The notes beneath the pieces are model-generated. The model saw only the letters and a program-made list of their open reading frames with translations. It made no database searches and was not told where the DNA came from. A DNA stretch of 64,000 nt, taken from positions 5,146,001 through 5,210,000 of the forward strand of contig NZ_CP011533.1 in assembly GCF_001704275.1 (NCBI RefSeq), given 5' to 3'. Shown piece by piece: positions 16,842-24,976 of the stretch (the stretch's first letter is position 1; each line of letters starts with the position of its first letter). The translations under genes were made by a program, and so were the position numbers. Source of the stretch: Streptomyces noursei ATCC 11455 (GTDB taxonomy: Bacteria; Actinomycetota; Actinomycetes; Streptomycetales; Streptomycetaceae).

Positions 16842-17762
16842 TCAGCGGGCGCCCGCCGCCGCCCCGTGCGCCGCGCCGGTGTGCGCCAGGATCGCCTCCG
16901 CCAGCGGTCGGTGGACCTCCGGCGGCAGCGCGTGCCCCATCCCCGGGATCGCCACCACCTCCGCACCCTTGATCGCCTGCGCGAGATGCTGCGGATGCGG
17001 CGGCGGGAAGATCGGCTCCGCCGGCCCGGAGACCACCAGCGTGGGCACCTCGTTCCGCGCCAGCTCCTCGGTGCGCAGCATCCCGCCGTCGTCGGCGCGC
17101 CCGTGGGCGGTGCCCACGTGGTAGTGCCCGGTGTGCGCGACGACCTGCCGTTCCAGCGCGCGGTAGTACGCCGCGTCGAACGGCAGCCGGTCACCGGCGA
17201 GCAGCCGCCAGTGCTCGACCCGGCGCTCGATCTCGGCCTGCTCACCGCGGTCCGCCACCGGGCGGGCCCACATCTCCAGCACCTCCGGCGCGATGCCAGG
17301 CAGCTCCGCCACGGGGACGGTGCCGCCGTCGGGCCGGGTGTACGGGGCGGTGCTGAGCGCACAGGTCCCTATCAGGGTGGCGCTGAGCAGCCGCTCCGGG
17401 TGGTCGGCGAGGACCATCTGCACCAGCATGCCGCCCAGCGACATCCCCACCAGGTGCGCGCGGGCGACGCCGAGCCCGTCGAGCACGGCGCTCACATCGT
17501 CGGCGAGGTCCGCGATCCGGTACGGCCGGTCCTCGAACGACCAGGTGGAGCGGCCGGTGTCGCGATGGTCGTAGCGGATCACCCGGTGCCGTGCGGCCAA
17601 CGCGTCCACCAGCGGCTCCGGCCAGCCGACGCCGGCGGCCTGCCCGCCCATGACCAGCAACAGCGGCGGCGCGTCGGCGGGCCCGCGCTGCTCCGTCCAC
17701 AGCCGGATGCCCGGCGCGGCGTCGACGAAGCGCTCCTCGATCCCTGTTCCCCGCTGCGGCAT
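16842..17762 (-). CDS. Alpha/beta hydrolase
   Basis: A single alpha/beta hydrolase fold spans this 306-residue protein. The nucleophile elbow is GMSLGG near residues 119-124, the oxyanion region is LLLVMGGQ near 35-42, and the histidine of the triad is in GMGHALPPEVH near the C-terminus. The RYDHRDTGRS segment resembles esterases and C-C bond hydrolases. No specific substrate can be assigned. It is divergent from the TetR gene; the 154-base gap between them contains the TetR-type operator, so it may belong to the same regulon. Confidence 0.85.
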   Translation of the reverse strand: MPQRGTGIEERFVDAAPGIRLWTEQRGPADAPPLLLVMGGQAAGVGWPEPLVDALAARHRVIRYDHRDTGRSTWSFEDRPYRIADLADDVSAVLDGLGVARAHLVGMSLGGMLVQMVLADHPERLLSATLIGTCALSTAPYTRPDGGTVPVAELPGIAPEVLEMWARPVADRGEQAEIERRVEHWRLLAGDRLPFDAAYYRALERQVVAHTGHYHVGTAHGRADDGGMLRTEELARNEVPTLVVSGPAEPIFPPPHPQHLAQAIKGAEVVAIPGMGHALPPEVHRPLAEAILAHTGAAHGAAAGAR

Positions 17763-17865
17763 GCGCGGCCCCCATTTCGTATACAGCTAACGGAACGGGC
17801 CGTATCGTCTCGCCATGTCTCACATCATGTCAAGCAACCGGACGGGGAGGGCGAAGATCGTAAAC

Positions 17866-17879
17866 TTACTTTGCGGTAA
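17866..17879. promoter_or_regulatory. Candidate TetR operator 1 (TTAC-N6-GTAA)
   Basis: TTACTTTGCGGTAA sits 37 bases upstream of the TetR start, in the region divergent with the alpha/beta hydrolase. The surrounding 22 bases (17860-17881) match 19 of 22 positions, in inverted orientation, with a site at 18680-18701 upstream of the acyl-CoA ligase. An overlapping 8-bp inverted repeat, CTTTGCGG/CCGCAAAG (17869-17890), is also present. Confidence 0.6.
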
Positions 17880-17916
17880 ATGCCGCAAAGGGGCGGGGTG
17901 ATGGAGGGTTTTCAGG

Positions 17917-18597
17917 GTGGGTGCTGCCAAGAGCAAGCGGGTGCCGCGCGCGGTCCGGGAGCGGCAGATGATGGACGCGGCGGTGCGGACGTTCGCGCGG
18001 CGCGGATACCGGGCGGCCTCCATGGACGAGATCGCCGAACTCGCGGGCGTCTCCAAGCCCCTGGTCTACCTCTACCTCAACTCCAAGGAGGAGCTCTTCA
18101 GTGCGGTCATCCGGCGTGAGGCCGCGGCCCTGGTGGCGGCCGTGACCGCGGCCGTGGAGAAGGGCGCCGCCGCCGACCGCCAACTCTGGTGCGGTCTGGC
18201 GGGCTTCTTCGCGCACACCGCCGAACACCCCGAAGGCTGGGCGGTGTTGCACCAGCAGGCGCGGACGCAGGGGGAGCCGTTCGCGATCGAGGTGGCCGCG
18301 ATGCGGGCGGAGATCGTGCGGTTCGTCGCCGGTCTGATCGGCGCCGCCGCGAAGGAGGCGGGGTGCGCCGGCGAGCTGGCCGACCGCGAGGTCGCGGGCC
18401 TGGCGCACGCCCTCGTCGGCGCCGCCGAATCGCTCGCCGAGTGGGCCAACGCCTGCGCCACCGACGGCACTTCGGCCCTGGGGCCCAGCGGCGAACGCGA
18501 ACGGCCGACGGCCAAGGACGCCGCCGGAACCCTGATGAACTTCGCCTGGGCCGGCCTGGGCCGCCTCATGCACGGCGAGCGCTGGACCCCGGCCTGA
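17917..18597 (+). CDS. TetR family transcriptional regulator
   Basis: The protein has 226 residues with an N-terminal TetR helix-turn-helix: FARRGYRAASMDEIAEL then AGVSKPLVYLYLNSKEELF, about residues 25-60. The rest is a helical ligand-binding domain. The GTG start at 17917 begins VGAAKSKRVPRAVRERQMM, a usual TetR N-terminus. Near-identical TTAC-N6-GTAA palindromes lie before this gene and before the downstream acyl-CoA ligase gene, so autorepression plus control of the ligase is a reasonable inference, with an acyl-CoA or fatty acid as likely effector. Confidence 0.9.
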   Translation: MGAAKSKRVPRAVRERQMMDAAVRTFARRGYRAASMDEIAELAGVSKPLVYLYLNSKEELFSAVIRREAAALVAAVTAAVEKGAAADRQLWCGLAGFFAHTAEHPEGWAVLHQQARTQGEPFAIEVAAMRAEIVRFVAGLIGAAAKEAGCAGELADREVAGLAHALVGAAESLAEWANACATDGTSALGPSGERERPTAKDAAGTLMNFAWAGLGRLMHGERWTPA

Positions 18598-19054
18598 CCG
18601 GACCGACGAGGGTGCGTCACGCCCGGCCGCCGAGGAAAGCCGTGCACGGGCATTGGCCGGCGCCCGGACCTGGGCGTAAATTTACCGCGCAGTAAGGTTA
18701 CCGTCGGGTCAGTGCCGAAAGGGGCTGGCACCTTGCCGCCTCCGCCGCGTTCCGCTGCCGCGCCGTCGGGCCTCCCGCGCCGGGTGGGCGAGGCCCGCGC
18801 CCGGCCGCGCGACCGCACGGGACGCGCTCGCGCAGCCGGTCGGCACCCGCCGGCCGTGGGCGAGTCCGACGGAGCCCCCGCGGCGCGAGAGCCGACACCC
18901 CACGGCGCCGCGGCCGACGACGGGAGACGGCCACAAGCCACCCCTCCCGGCCGCCCCGGCGCGCCAACGCCCGCCCGCACAGGGCCCGGCGGAAGAGGAA
19001 GCGCCACCCACCCCGCCCCCCGCAACACCAGCGCGCAACACCGAGGAGCCGCTC
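18598..19054. other. Long 5' region of the acyl-CoA ligase gene
   Basis: This 457-bp gap holds operator 2 at 18682-18695. If transcription begins near it, the ligase mRNA would have a leader of roughly 350 bases. That leader is very GC-rich, and no short peptide in it is convincing. A long open frame passes through on the plus strand, but it runs in the wrong phase into the ligase gene and is a shadow. Confidence 0.45.
18682..18695. promoter_or_regulatory. Candidate TetR operator 2 (TTAC-N6-GTAA)
   Basis: TTACCGCGCAGTAA is nearly a perfect palindrome. With its flanks there are alternating GTAA and TTAC half sites (GTAAATTTAC overlaps on the left, GGTTAC follows on the right). It matches operator 1 at 19 of 22 positions over 18680-18701 and lies upstream of the acyl-CoA ligase. 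Confidence 0.6.
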
Positions 19055-20953
19055 GTGTTCAACCAGCCCACCGCTCCCCAACCCGCCCCGCCCCGCACGA
19101 CGTTGGTCGACGGCACCGTCCGCGAGGTCTCCGTCCCCCCGCTGGCCCCGCCCGTCCGCACCGGCTCGCTCGGCGACATCCCCTTCACCAACGCCGCCGA
19201 GGCCCCGCACGAGACCGTCCTCTCCCGCAAGCGGCCCGACGGCACCTGGCGCGACGTCACCGCCGCCGGGTTCGCCGCCGAGGTCCGCGCCGTCGCCAAG
19301 GGCCTGATCGCGCACGGCCTCCGCCCCGGCGACCGGCTCGCGATCATGGCGCGCACCACCTACGAGTGGACCCTCCTCGACTTCGCCGCCTGGGCCGCCG
19401 GCCTGGTCACCGTCCCCCTCTACCCGACCTCCTCGGCCCACCAGGCGCAGTGGATCCTGCACGATTCCACGGCCCGCGCCTGCGCCGTCGAGGGCGTCGA
19501 CGAGGCCCGTCTGATCAGCCAGATCCGCGGCCGACTCCCCGCCCTCGACCACCTCTGGCAGTTCAGCACCGGCGCCATCGGCCACCTCGTCGACGCCGGT
19601 CGGGACCTTCCCGACGAGGTCGTGGACGAACGCCGCGCCACCCTCACCCCCCATGTGCTGGCCACCCTCGTCTACACCTCCGGCACCACCGGCAACCCCA
19701 AGGGCTGCGCCCTCACCCACGCCAACTTCTTCGCCGAGGTCGACAACGCCATCGCCCTCCTCCACCCCGTCTTCACCTCGGTCAGCGACGAGCCCGCCGC
19801 CACCCTCCTCTTCCTGCCCCTCTCGCACGTCTTCGGTCGCATGGTCGCCATCGGCTGTCTGCGCGCCCGGGTCCGCCTCGGCCACGCCCCCAGCATCCGG
19901 ACCGACGAGCTCCTCGCCGACCTCGCCGCCTTCCGGCCCACCTTCCTCCTCGCCATTCCCTACGTCCTGGAGAAGGTCTTCAACACCGGCCGCGCCACCG
20001 CCGAGAAGATGGGCCGGGCCGCCTCCTTCGACCGCGCCGTCCGCATCGCCCGCTCCTACGGCGAGGCCGTCGAGGCCGGGGAACACGGGACCGGCCCCGG
20101 CCCCGGCGTCGCCCTCAAGGCCGCCCGCAAGCTCTACGACCCGCTCGTCTACCGCCGGATCCGCGCCGCCCTCGGCGGCAGGGTCCGCTACGCGATCTGC
20201 GGCGGCTCCCCGCTGGGCCACCGCCTCGCCGCCTTCTACTCCGGCGCCGGCATCGAGATCTTCGAGGGCTACGGCCTGACGGAGACCACCGCCGCGAGCA
20301 CCATCACCCCGCCCCTGCGCCCCCGCATCGGCACGGTCGGCTGGCCGCTCCCCGGCAGCGCGGTCCGGATCGCCGACGACGGCGAGATCCTGCTCCGCGG
20401 CCCCCATGTCTTCACGGGCTACTGGGACGCCGCCGCCAACGCCGCCGCCCCGGTCGCCGACCCGGACGGTTGGCTGGCCACCGGCGACCTCGGCGCCCTC
20501 GACGCCGACGGCTACCTCACCATCACCGGCCGCAAGAAGGAGATCATCGTGACCAGCGGGGGCAAGAACGTCGCCCCCGCGCCCCTGGAGGACCGCCTCC
20601 GCGCGCACCCCCTCGTAGGCCAGTGCATGGTCATCGGGGACAACCGGCCCTACGTCACCGCCCTGCTCACCCTGGAGCCCGACGGCCTCGCCCACTGGCG
20701 CCATATGGCCAGGAAACAGGACGTACCGCTCGCCGAACTCGTCCACGACGAGCGGCTCCTCGCCGACCTCCAGCACGCCGTCGACGACGCCAACGAACTG
20801 GTCTCCCGCGCCGAGTCCATCCGCCGCTTCGCCGTCCTCCCCGCGGAGTTCACCGAGCAGACCGGCCATCTCACGCCGTCCCTCAAGCTCCGCCGCGCCG
20901 TCGTCGCCCGCGACTTCGCCAGCGAGATAGCGCACCTTTACGAAAGGGAGTGA
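19055..20953 (+). CDS. Long-chain fatty acid-CoA ligase (AMP-forming)
   Basis: This ANL-superfamily enzyme of 632 residues activates a carboxylic acid as acyl-AMP and then acyl-CoA. Motifs in order: LVYTSGTTGNPKG near 204-216 (AMP-binding), GYGLTETTA near 407-415, the TGDLGALDADGYLTITGRKKEII segment near 486-510, then a C-terminal domain with the Lys region. The pattern is that of long-chain fatty acyl-CoA synthetases. The GTG start at 19055 has CGAGGAG about 8 bases upstream. The TetR-type operator upstream suggests induction by fatty acids or acyl-CoA. Confidence 0.88.
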   Translation: MFNQPTAPQPAPPRTTLVDGTVREVSVPPLAPPVRTGSLGDIPFTNAAEAPHETVLSRKRPDGTWRDVTAAGFAAEVRAVAKGLIAHGLRPGDRLAIMARTTYEWTLLDFAAWAAGLVTVPLYPTSSAHQAQWILHDSTARACAVEGVDEARLISQIRGRLPALDHLWQFSTGAIGHLVDAGRDLPDEVVDERRATLTPHVLATLVYTSGTTGNPKGCALTHANFFAEVDNAIALLHPVFTSVSDEPAATLLFLPLSHVFGRMVAIGCLRARVRLGHAPSIRTDELLADLAAFRPTFLLAIPYVLEKVFNTGRATAEKMGRAASFDRAVRIARSYGEAVEAGEHGTGPGPGVALKAARKLYDPLVYRRIRAALGGRVRYAICGGSPLGHRLAAFYSGAGIEIFEGYGLTETTAASTITPPLRPRIGTVGWPLPGSAVRIADDGEILLRGPHVFTGYWDAAANAAAPVADPDGWLATGDLGALDADGYLTITGRKKEIIVTSGGKNVAPAPLEDRLRAHPLVGQCMVIGDNRPYVTALLTLEPDGLAHWRHMARKQDVPLAELVHDERLLADLQHAVDDANELVSRAESIRRFAVLPAEFTEQTGHLTPSLKLRRAVVARDFASEIAHLYERE

Positions 20954-21104
20954 TTACGGCTCTGGAGCCGCGGCCCTCCGCGCGTCAGACTGGAACCCCC
21001 GTGTCACCTCTGTGGGGGAGGTGGCACGGGGTCTTCCTGCCCTGCCCGGGGTCCTCTTGCCATGCCCGCCCCGCACCCCTCGGGCGCGGACCGGGGGCCC
21101 GGTC

Positions 21105-21416
21105 TCATCGTGGGGGTAACGCCACCGCCGTCTGCATCTGGCATGAATTGCACCAGAACGCCCATCCGTTGGCGTCCACGGACCGCGAACCGCATGCCAG
21201 GCACGGGTCGCCGACGAAGCTCGCCGCCACCCACGCACCGGCCGACGCGGCCCGCCGCCCCGCCGCCGCCCGCTCCTCCGCGAAGCAGGGAATGCACACC
21301 CCGCCCTCCCGGCCGGGCAGTTTCATCGGCCGCAGCCCGCAGGCGGCGCACGGGAGTCTGCCGACGTACTGCGCATCGAGGCCGACCGGCTTGCCGTTTC
21401 TGCTGAAGGCCGCCAT
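21105..21416 (-). CDS. Small Cys-rich zinc-ribbon-like protein, hypothetical
   Basis: This 103-residue protein has four CxxC pairs: CAAC near 24-27, CIPC near 42-45, CLACGS near 70-73 and CNSC near 88-91, a layout suggesting two zinc ribbons. Between the halves is an Ala/Arg-rich helix. No known family is recognised. ATG 21416 has AGGAGG about 11 bases upstream. The gene starts 17 bases after the stop of the CxxCxGxG protein on the same strand, so the two probably form a small operon. Confidence 0.68.
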   Translation of the reverse strand: MAAFSRNGKPVGLDAQYVGRLPCAACGLRPMKLPGREGGVCIPCFAEERAAAGRRAASAGAWVAASFVGDPCLACGSRSVDANGWAFWCNSCQMQTAVALPPR

Positions 21417-21433
21417 GGTTGCATCCGCCTCCT

Positions 21434-21571
21434 CTATGCCAGGACGGTTCCGGTGCCGGCGCAGCCGGAGCACTGCGTGGTGACCTTGTGGCCGCCAGGG
21501 GTCTCCCACTCGACGGTGCCCGCGCCACCGCAATCGGGGCAGGGCTTCTGCGGTGGCATGTTCTCGCTCAT
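21434..21571 (-). CDS. 45-residue CxxCxGxG protein (DnaJ zinc-finger-like)
   Basis: The 45-residue frame contains CPDCGGAGTVEW and CSGCAGTGTV, two repeats of CxxCxGxG, the zinc-binding unit of the DnaJ central domain. The whole protein is essentially one such zinc-binding hairpin, with no J domain. It could act as a mini-chaperone or RNA-binding zinc knuckle, but that is speculation. It is followed after 17 bases by the second Cys-rich small protein. The start ATG at 21571 begins MSENMPPQK. Confidence 0.7.
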   Translation of the reverse strand: MSENMPPQKPCPDCGGAGTVEWETPGGHKVTTQCSGCAGTGTVLA

Positions 21572-22153
21572 TCTGCCCACGGTAGAACCTGTCATGTGGC
21601 CATGTGACCACTTTCCGTGATCGCATCCGTCGCCCCCGCCGCCACCAGGCGCGGCCTTCCCGGTTCGACCGCGGGTGCGGTTTATCCGGCCCCGCCCGAA
21701 TTCGGGGAGCGGTCGCCGCGCCCGGCGCACCGCGGACCGCCCGGTGCGGGGAGTCCGCAGGCCAGGGCGGTGCGCCGGGGCGGTGCGGCGGGGCGGTGCG
21801 GCGCCCACGGCGGCGGTCGTCGGTAGGAATTGGGGAAGATTTCCGGGCCGGTGAATCGTCGGAATGCACAATCCGCTCTTCCCGATCTTCCGGCGGGCGT
21901 GCGGATTTCCCGGGCGTTCCCGATGCGGGGAATTATGCGTTCCGTTACCGGTGCGGGATGTTCGCGGGCGGGCCTCCGGGGCGGCCGCCGAACCGGAAGG
22001 GGGGCGGCGCCGGGCGGCGGTCGCGCCGAGCCGCACGCCGCTCCACGGCCGGGCACGGCGGGTTATTCACCTGGTATTCATTTTTCCGGGCGGGCAGACG
22101 GGAGCGGAAAAGCGCGGCCGACGGCGAGCTGTACGAGAGGCTGTACAAAAGGC
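21572..22153. other. Intergenic region, no gene seen
   Basis: About 580 bases lie between the small Cys-rich operon and the csp terminator. Base composition is more mixed than in neighbouring genes and codon bias is absent in all frames. Two adjacent copies of CATGTG(G/A)C occur near 21592-21607, close to the promoter area of the Cys-rich operon. I see no RNA gene. Confidence 0.45.
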
Positions 22154-22194
22154 AGGAGCCCCATCCTCCGCCCGAAGGCGGAAGTGGGGCTCCT
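22154..22194 (-). terminator. Rho-independent terminator of csp
   Basis: An outer 10-bp stem (22154-22163 with 22185-22194) and an inner 6-bp stem form a long hairpin. On the minus strand it is followed by GCCTTTTGT. It lies 45 bases past the csp stop. Confidence 0.8.
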
Positions 22195-22239
22195 TGGGTG
22201 CTACTGGTCGATCAGATGAGAAAGACCGGAGCGGGTAAC

Positions 22240-22443
22240 TCAGACCGGCGTAACGTTCTCCGCCTGCGGGCCCTTCGGACCCTGCGTGACGTCGAAGTTG
22301 ACCTGCTGGTTCTCCTCAAGGGAGCGGAAGCCAGAGGCGTTGATCGCGGAGTAGTGGACGAAGACATCCGGGCCGCCGCCGTCCTGGGCGATGAAGCCGA
22401 AGCCCTTTTCAGCGTTGAACCACTTGACGGTTCCGGTAGCCAT
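22240..22443 (-). CDS. Cold-shock protein (CspA family)
   Basis: This 67-residue protein is a single cold-shock domain. RNP1 is KGFGFIAQ (about 13-20) and RNP2 is VFVHYSAI (about 27-34); these aromatic strands bind single-stranded RNA and DNA. It begins [22 protein letters not shown] lies close upstream of ATG 22443. The 5' untranslated region is unusually structured, with a hairpin followed by a T-rich run (22498-22536). A good terminator follows the gene, so it is monocistronic. It is divergent from mqnA. Confidence 0.94.
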   Translation of the reverse strand: MATGTVKWFNAEKGFGFIAQDGGGPDVFVHYSAINASGFRSLEENQQVNFDVTQGPKGPQAENVTPV

Positions 22444-22508
22444 GAGCCCTCCTTGGGCCAAAGGGTCGCCCTGCTCCAGAACCTGCAAAGAAGTCTGAAA
22501 ACTACAAA

Positions 22509-22536
22509 AGCCTGCGGGTTACATGCTCCGCAGGCT
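22509..22536 (-). promoter_or_regulatory. Hairpin plus T-run in the 5' region of csp
   Basis: A perfect 9-bp stem (22509-22517 with 22528-22536) around a 10-base loop is followed on the minus strand by TTTTGTAGTTTT, the form of an intrinsic terminator. It lies 66 bases before the csp start. It could be an attenuator or a cold-sensitive element, but it also overlaps the start of the predicted transcript. Confidence 0.5.
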
Positions 22537-22564
22537 CTGTACTGCAAGGGAAACCAAACTGCAA
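22536..22564 (-). promoter_or_regulatory. Probable csp promoter
   Basis: Read on the minus strand, TTGCAG (22559-22564) and TACAGA (22536-22541) are separated by 17 bp, a vegetative sigma-factor pattern. The start point would fall near 22529, inside the hairpin arm. Confidence 0.45.
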
Positions 22565-22684
22565 CTTGGCCTGAGCCTAGCATGGTGTGCTCCGGAGGTG
22601 GAAGAGCCAAAGATCACGTTTGGCGGGGAGAGGGAAAGGCCACACCGGGGCCCCGGCGTCCGGCGCCGGGGTCGGCGGGTCTAG

Positions 22685-23602
<918 letters not shown>

Positions 23603-23655
23603 CGGCGCGTGGCCGGCGGCCCGGGCGTCCCTCGCCGGACCGCCGGACCACCTGC

Positions 23656-24822
23656 CTACGGCGTCGGCGTCGGGCCGCGGAGGACCCGGCTGATGGCCTC
23701 CAGGCTCGCGTCCCGCATCCCGCGGAGATAGCTCCGGGCGTTGTGGCCGCCGTCCTCGATGACGTGCAGGCGGGCGTGGACCGGCCCCTTGGCGTACCGC
23801 TGGACGAAGCGCTCCAGGTTGGCCCGGCCGCCCTCCTGCGTGCCGATCTGGAACTGCACGTAGACGTCGGGGGCGCCGGGGCGGGCGGCCAGCCGCTGCG
23901 CCAGCCGCTCCGGGTCGTTCGCCCGCATCTCCGCCCGGTGGCCGCGCCACAGGGGCGAGTCCGGGCGGGTGTCCGGGCCGCTGGCGATCACCGCCTTGAA
24001 GCGGTCCGGATGCTGCAGGACCTGCTTCAGGGCGACGAAACCGCCGGACGAGGAGCCCATGAAGGCCCAGCCGTCGCGGCTGGTGAACGTCCGGAAGTTG
24101 GCCTTGACCAGGTCGGGGACGTCGTCGGACATCCAGGTGCCCATCTTCGGCTGCCCGGGGATGTCGCTGCCGTCGTAGTAGCGCTTGCCCGGATTGAGGA
24201 CCGGCATCACGACGATGAACGGCCGGCTGCGCCCCAGGGCCACCAGATCGCTGACGGTCTGCTGGAGCTTGTGGCCGGTGGCCGACCAGTAGTTGGTGGG
24301 GAAGCCGTAGCTGCCCGGTAGGGCGATCAGGACCGGGAAGGCACTGTTGCGGTAGCGGTCCTCGTAGTACTCCTTGGGCGCCCAGACCCACACCTGCCCG
24401 GTGAAGCCGGATTTCCTGCCGTGCAGGGTGGTGACGCCGATCTTCGTGCCGTCGCTGAGCGTGGCCGCCGTACGGAACGTGGCCTGCGGGCCGGTCGGCA
24501 TCCGGACCCCCGGACCGGCCGCGGACGCCTGCACCGGCCCCGCGGAGCCGTCGGGCAGCGTCTGGCTGAACGACATCGGCTCACCGGTGTCGTTCAGCAC
24601 GTCCAGGTACTTGACGGTCGGGTAGACGCAGAGGCCGACCACGGCGACCAGGCCGGTGAGGAAGGACATGCGCCACCGGGGGCGGCGGGCCGGCCCCCCT
24701 TCCCGCGTCCACCGGGCCGAACGGCCGCGGCCTATGAGGCGCACGCGGCCCCGCAGGCCGCGCCGGCCGCTGCGGTGCTCCCGGCACGGGTCGTCAGGGC
24801 GGTCCCCGGGGGTGTGATGCAC
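23656..24822 (-). CDS. Membrane-anchored esterase (antigen 85 / esterase D-like)
   Basis: This 388-residue protein has an Arg-rich cytoplasmic N-terminus of about 50 residues, one transmembrane helix (about 52-72), and an extracytoplasmic alpha/beta hydrolase domain of the esterase D/antigen 85 type. The nucleophile motif is GSSSGGFVALK near 265, and the histidine is in IEDGGHNARSYLRGM near 360. Mycobacterial relatives are mycolyltransferases, but Streptomyces has no mycolate, so an exported carboxylesterase or acyl transferase is more likely. GTG 24822 is preferred for its GGGAGA site; ATG 24669 would omit the basic tail. Confidence 0.8.
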   Translation of the reverse strand: MHHTPGDRPDDPCREHRSGRRGLRGRVRLIGRGRSARWTREGGPARRPRWRMSFLTGLVAVVGLCVYPTVKYLDVLNDTGEPMSFSQTLPDGSAGPVQASAAGPGVRMPTGPQATFRTAATLSDGTKIGVTTLHGRKSGFTGQVWVWAPKEYYEDRYRNSAFPVLIALPGSYGFPTNYWSATGHKLQQTVSDLVALGRSRPFIVVMPVLNPGKRYYDGSDIPGQPKMGTWMSDDVPDLVKANFRTFTSRDGWAFMGSSSGGFVALKQVLQHPDRFKAVIASGPDTRPDSPLWRGHRAEMRANDPERLAQRLAARPGAPDVYVQFQIGTQEGGRANLERFVQRYAKGPVHARLHVIEDGGHNARSYLRGMRDASLEAISRVLRGPTPTP

Positions 24823-24976
24823 GGGCGTCTCCCGATGGACGGGCCCTGGGCCAGCGGCCTCGGGGGCGGATGGTCGGCTTGCGCCCTGTTTGATGCGGAA
24901 AGCGGGGTGGTGGGTTTCGGGAGCGGGGCATGACCTGGGTCATAAGCTGGATCCGCCGTCAGGAGGGGGAGGCGCC

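Noticed and set aside
18712..21483. Plus-strand open frame of 923 codons over the acyl-CoA ligase
   Set aside because: Arg/Pro/His-rich shadow in another phase of the ligase gene, which has all its motifs and a good ribosome site.
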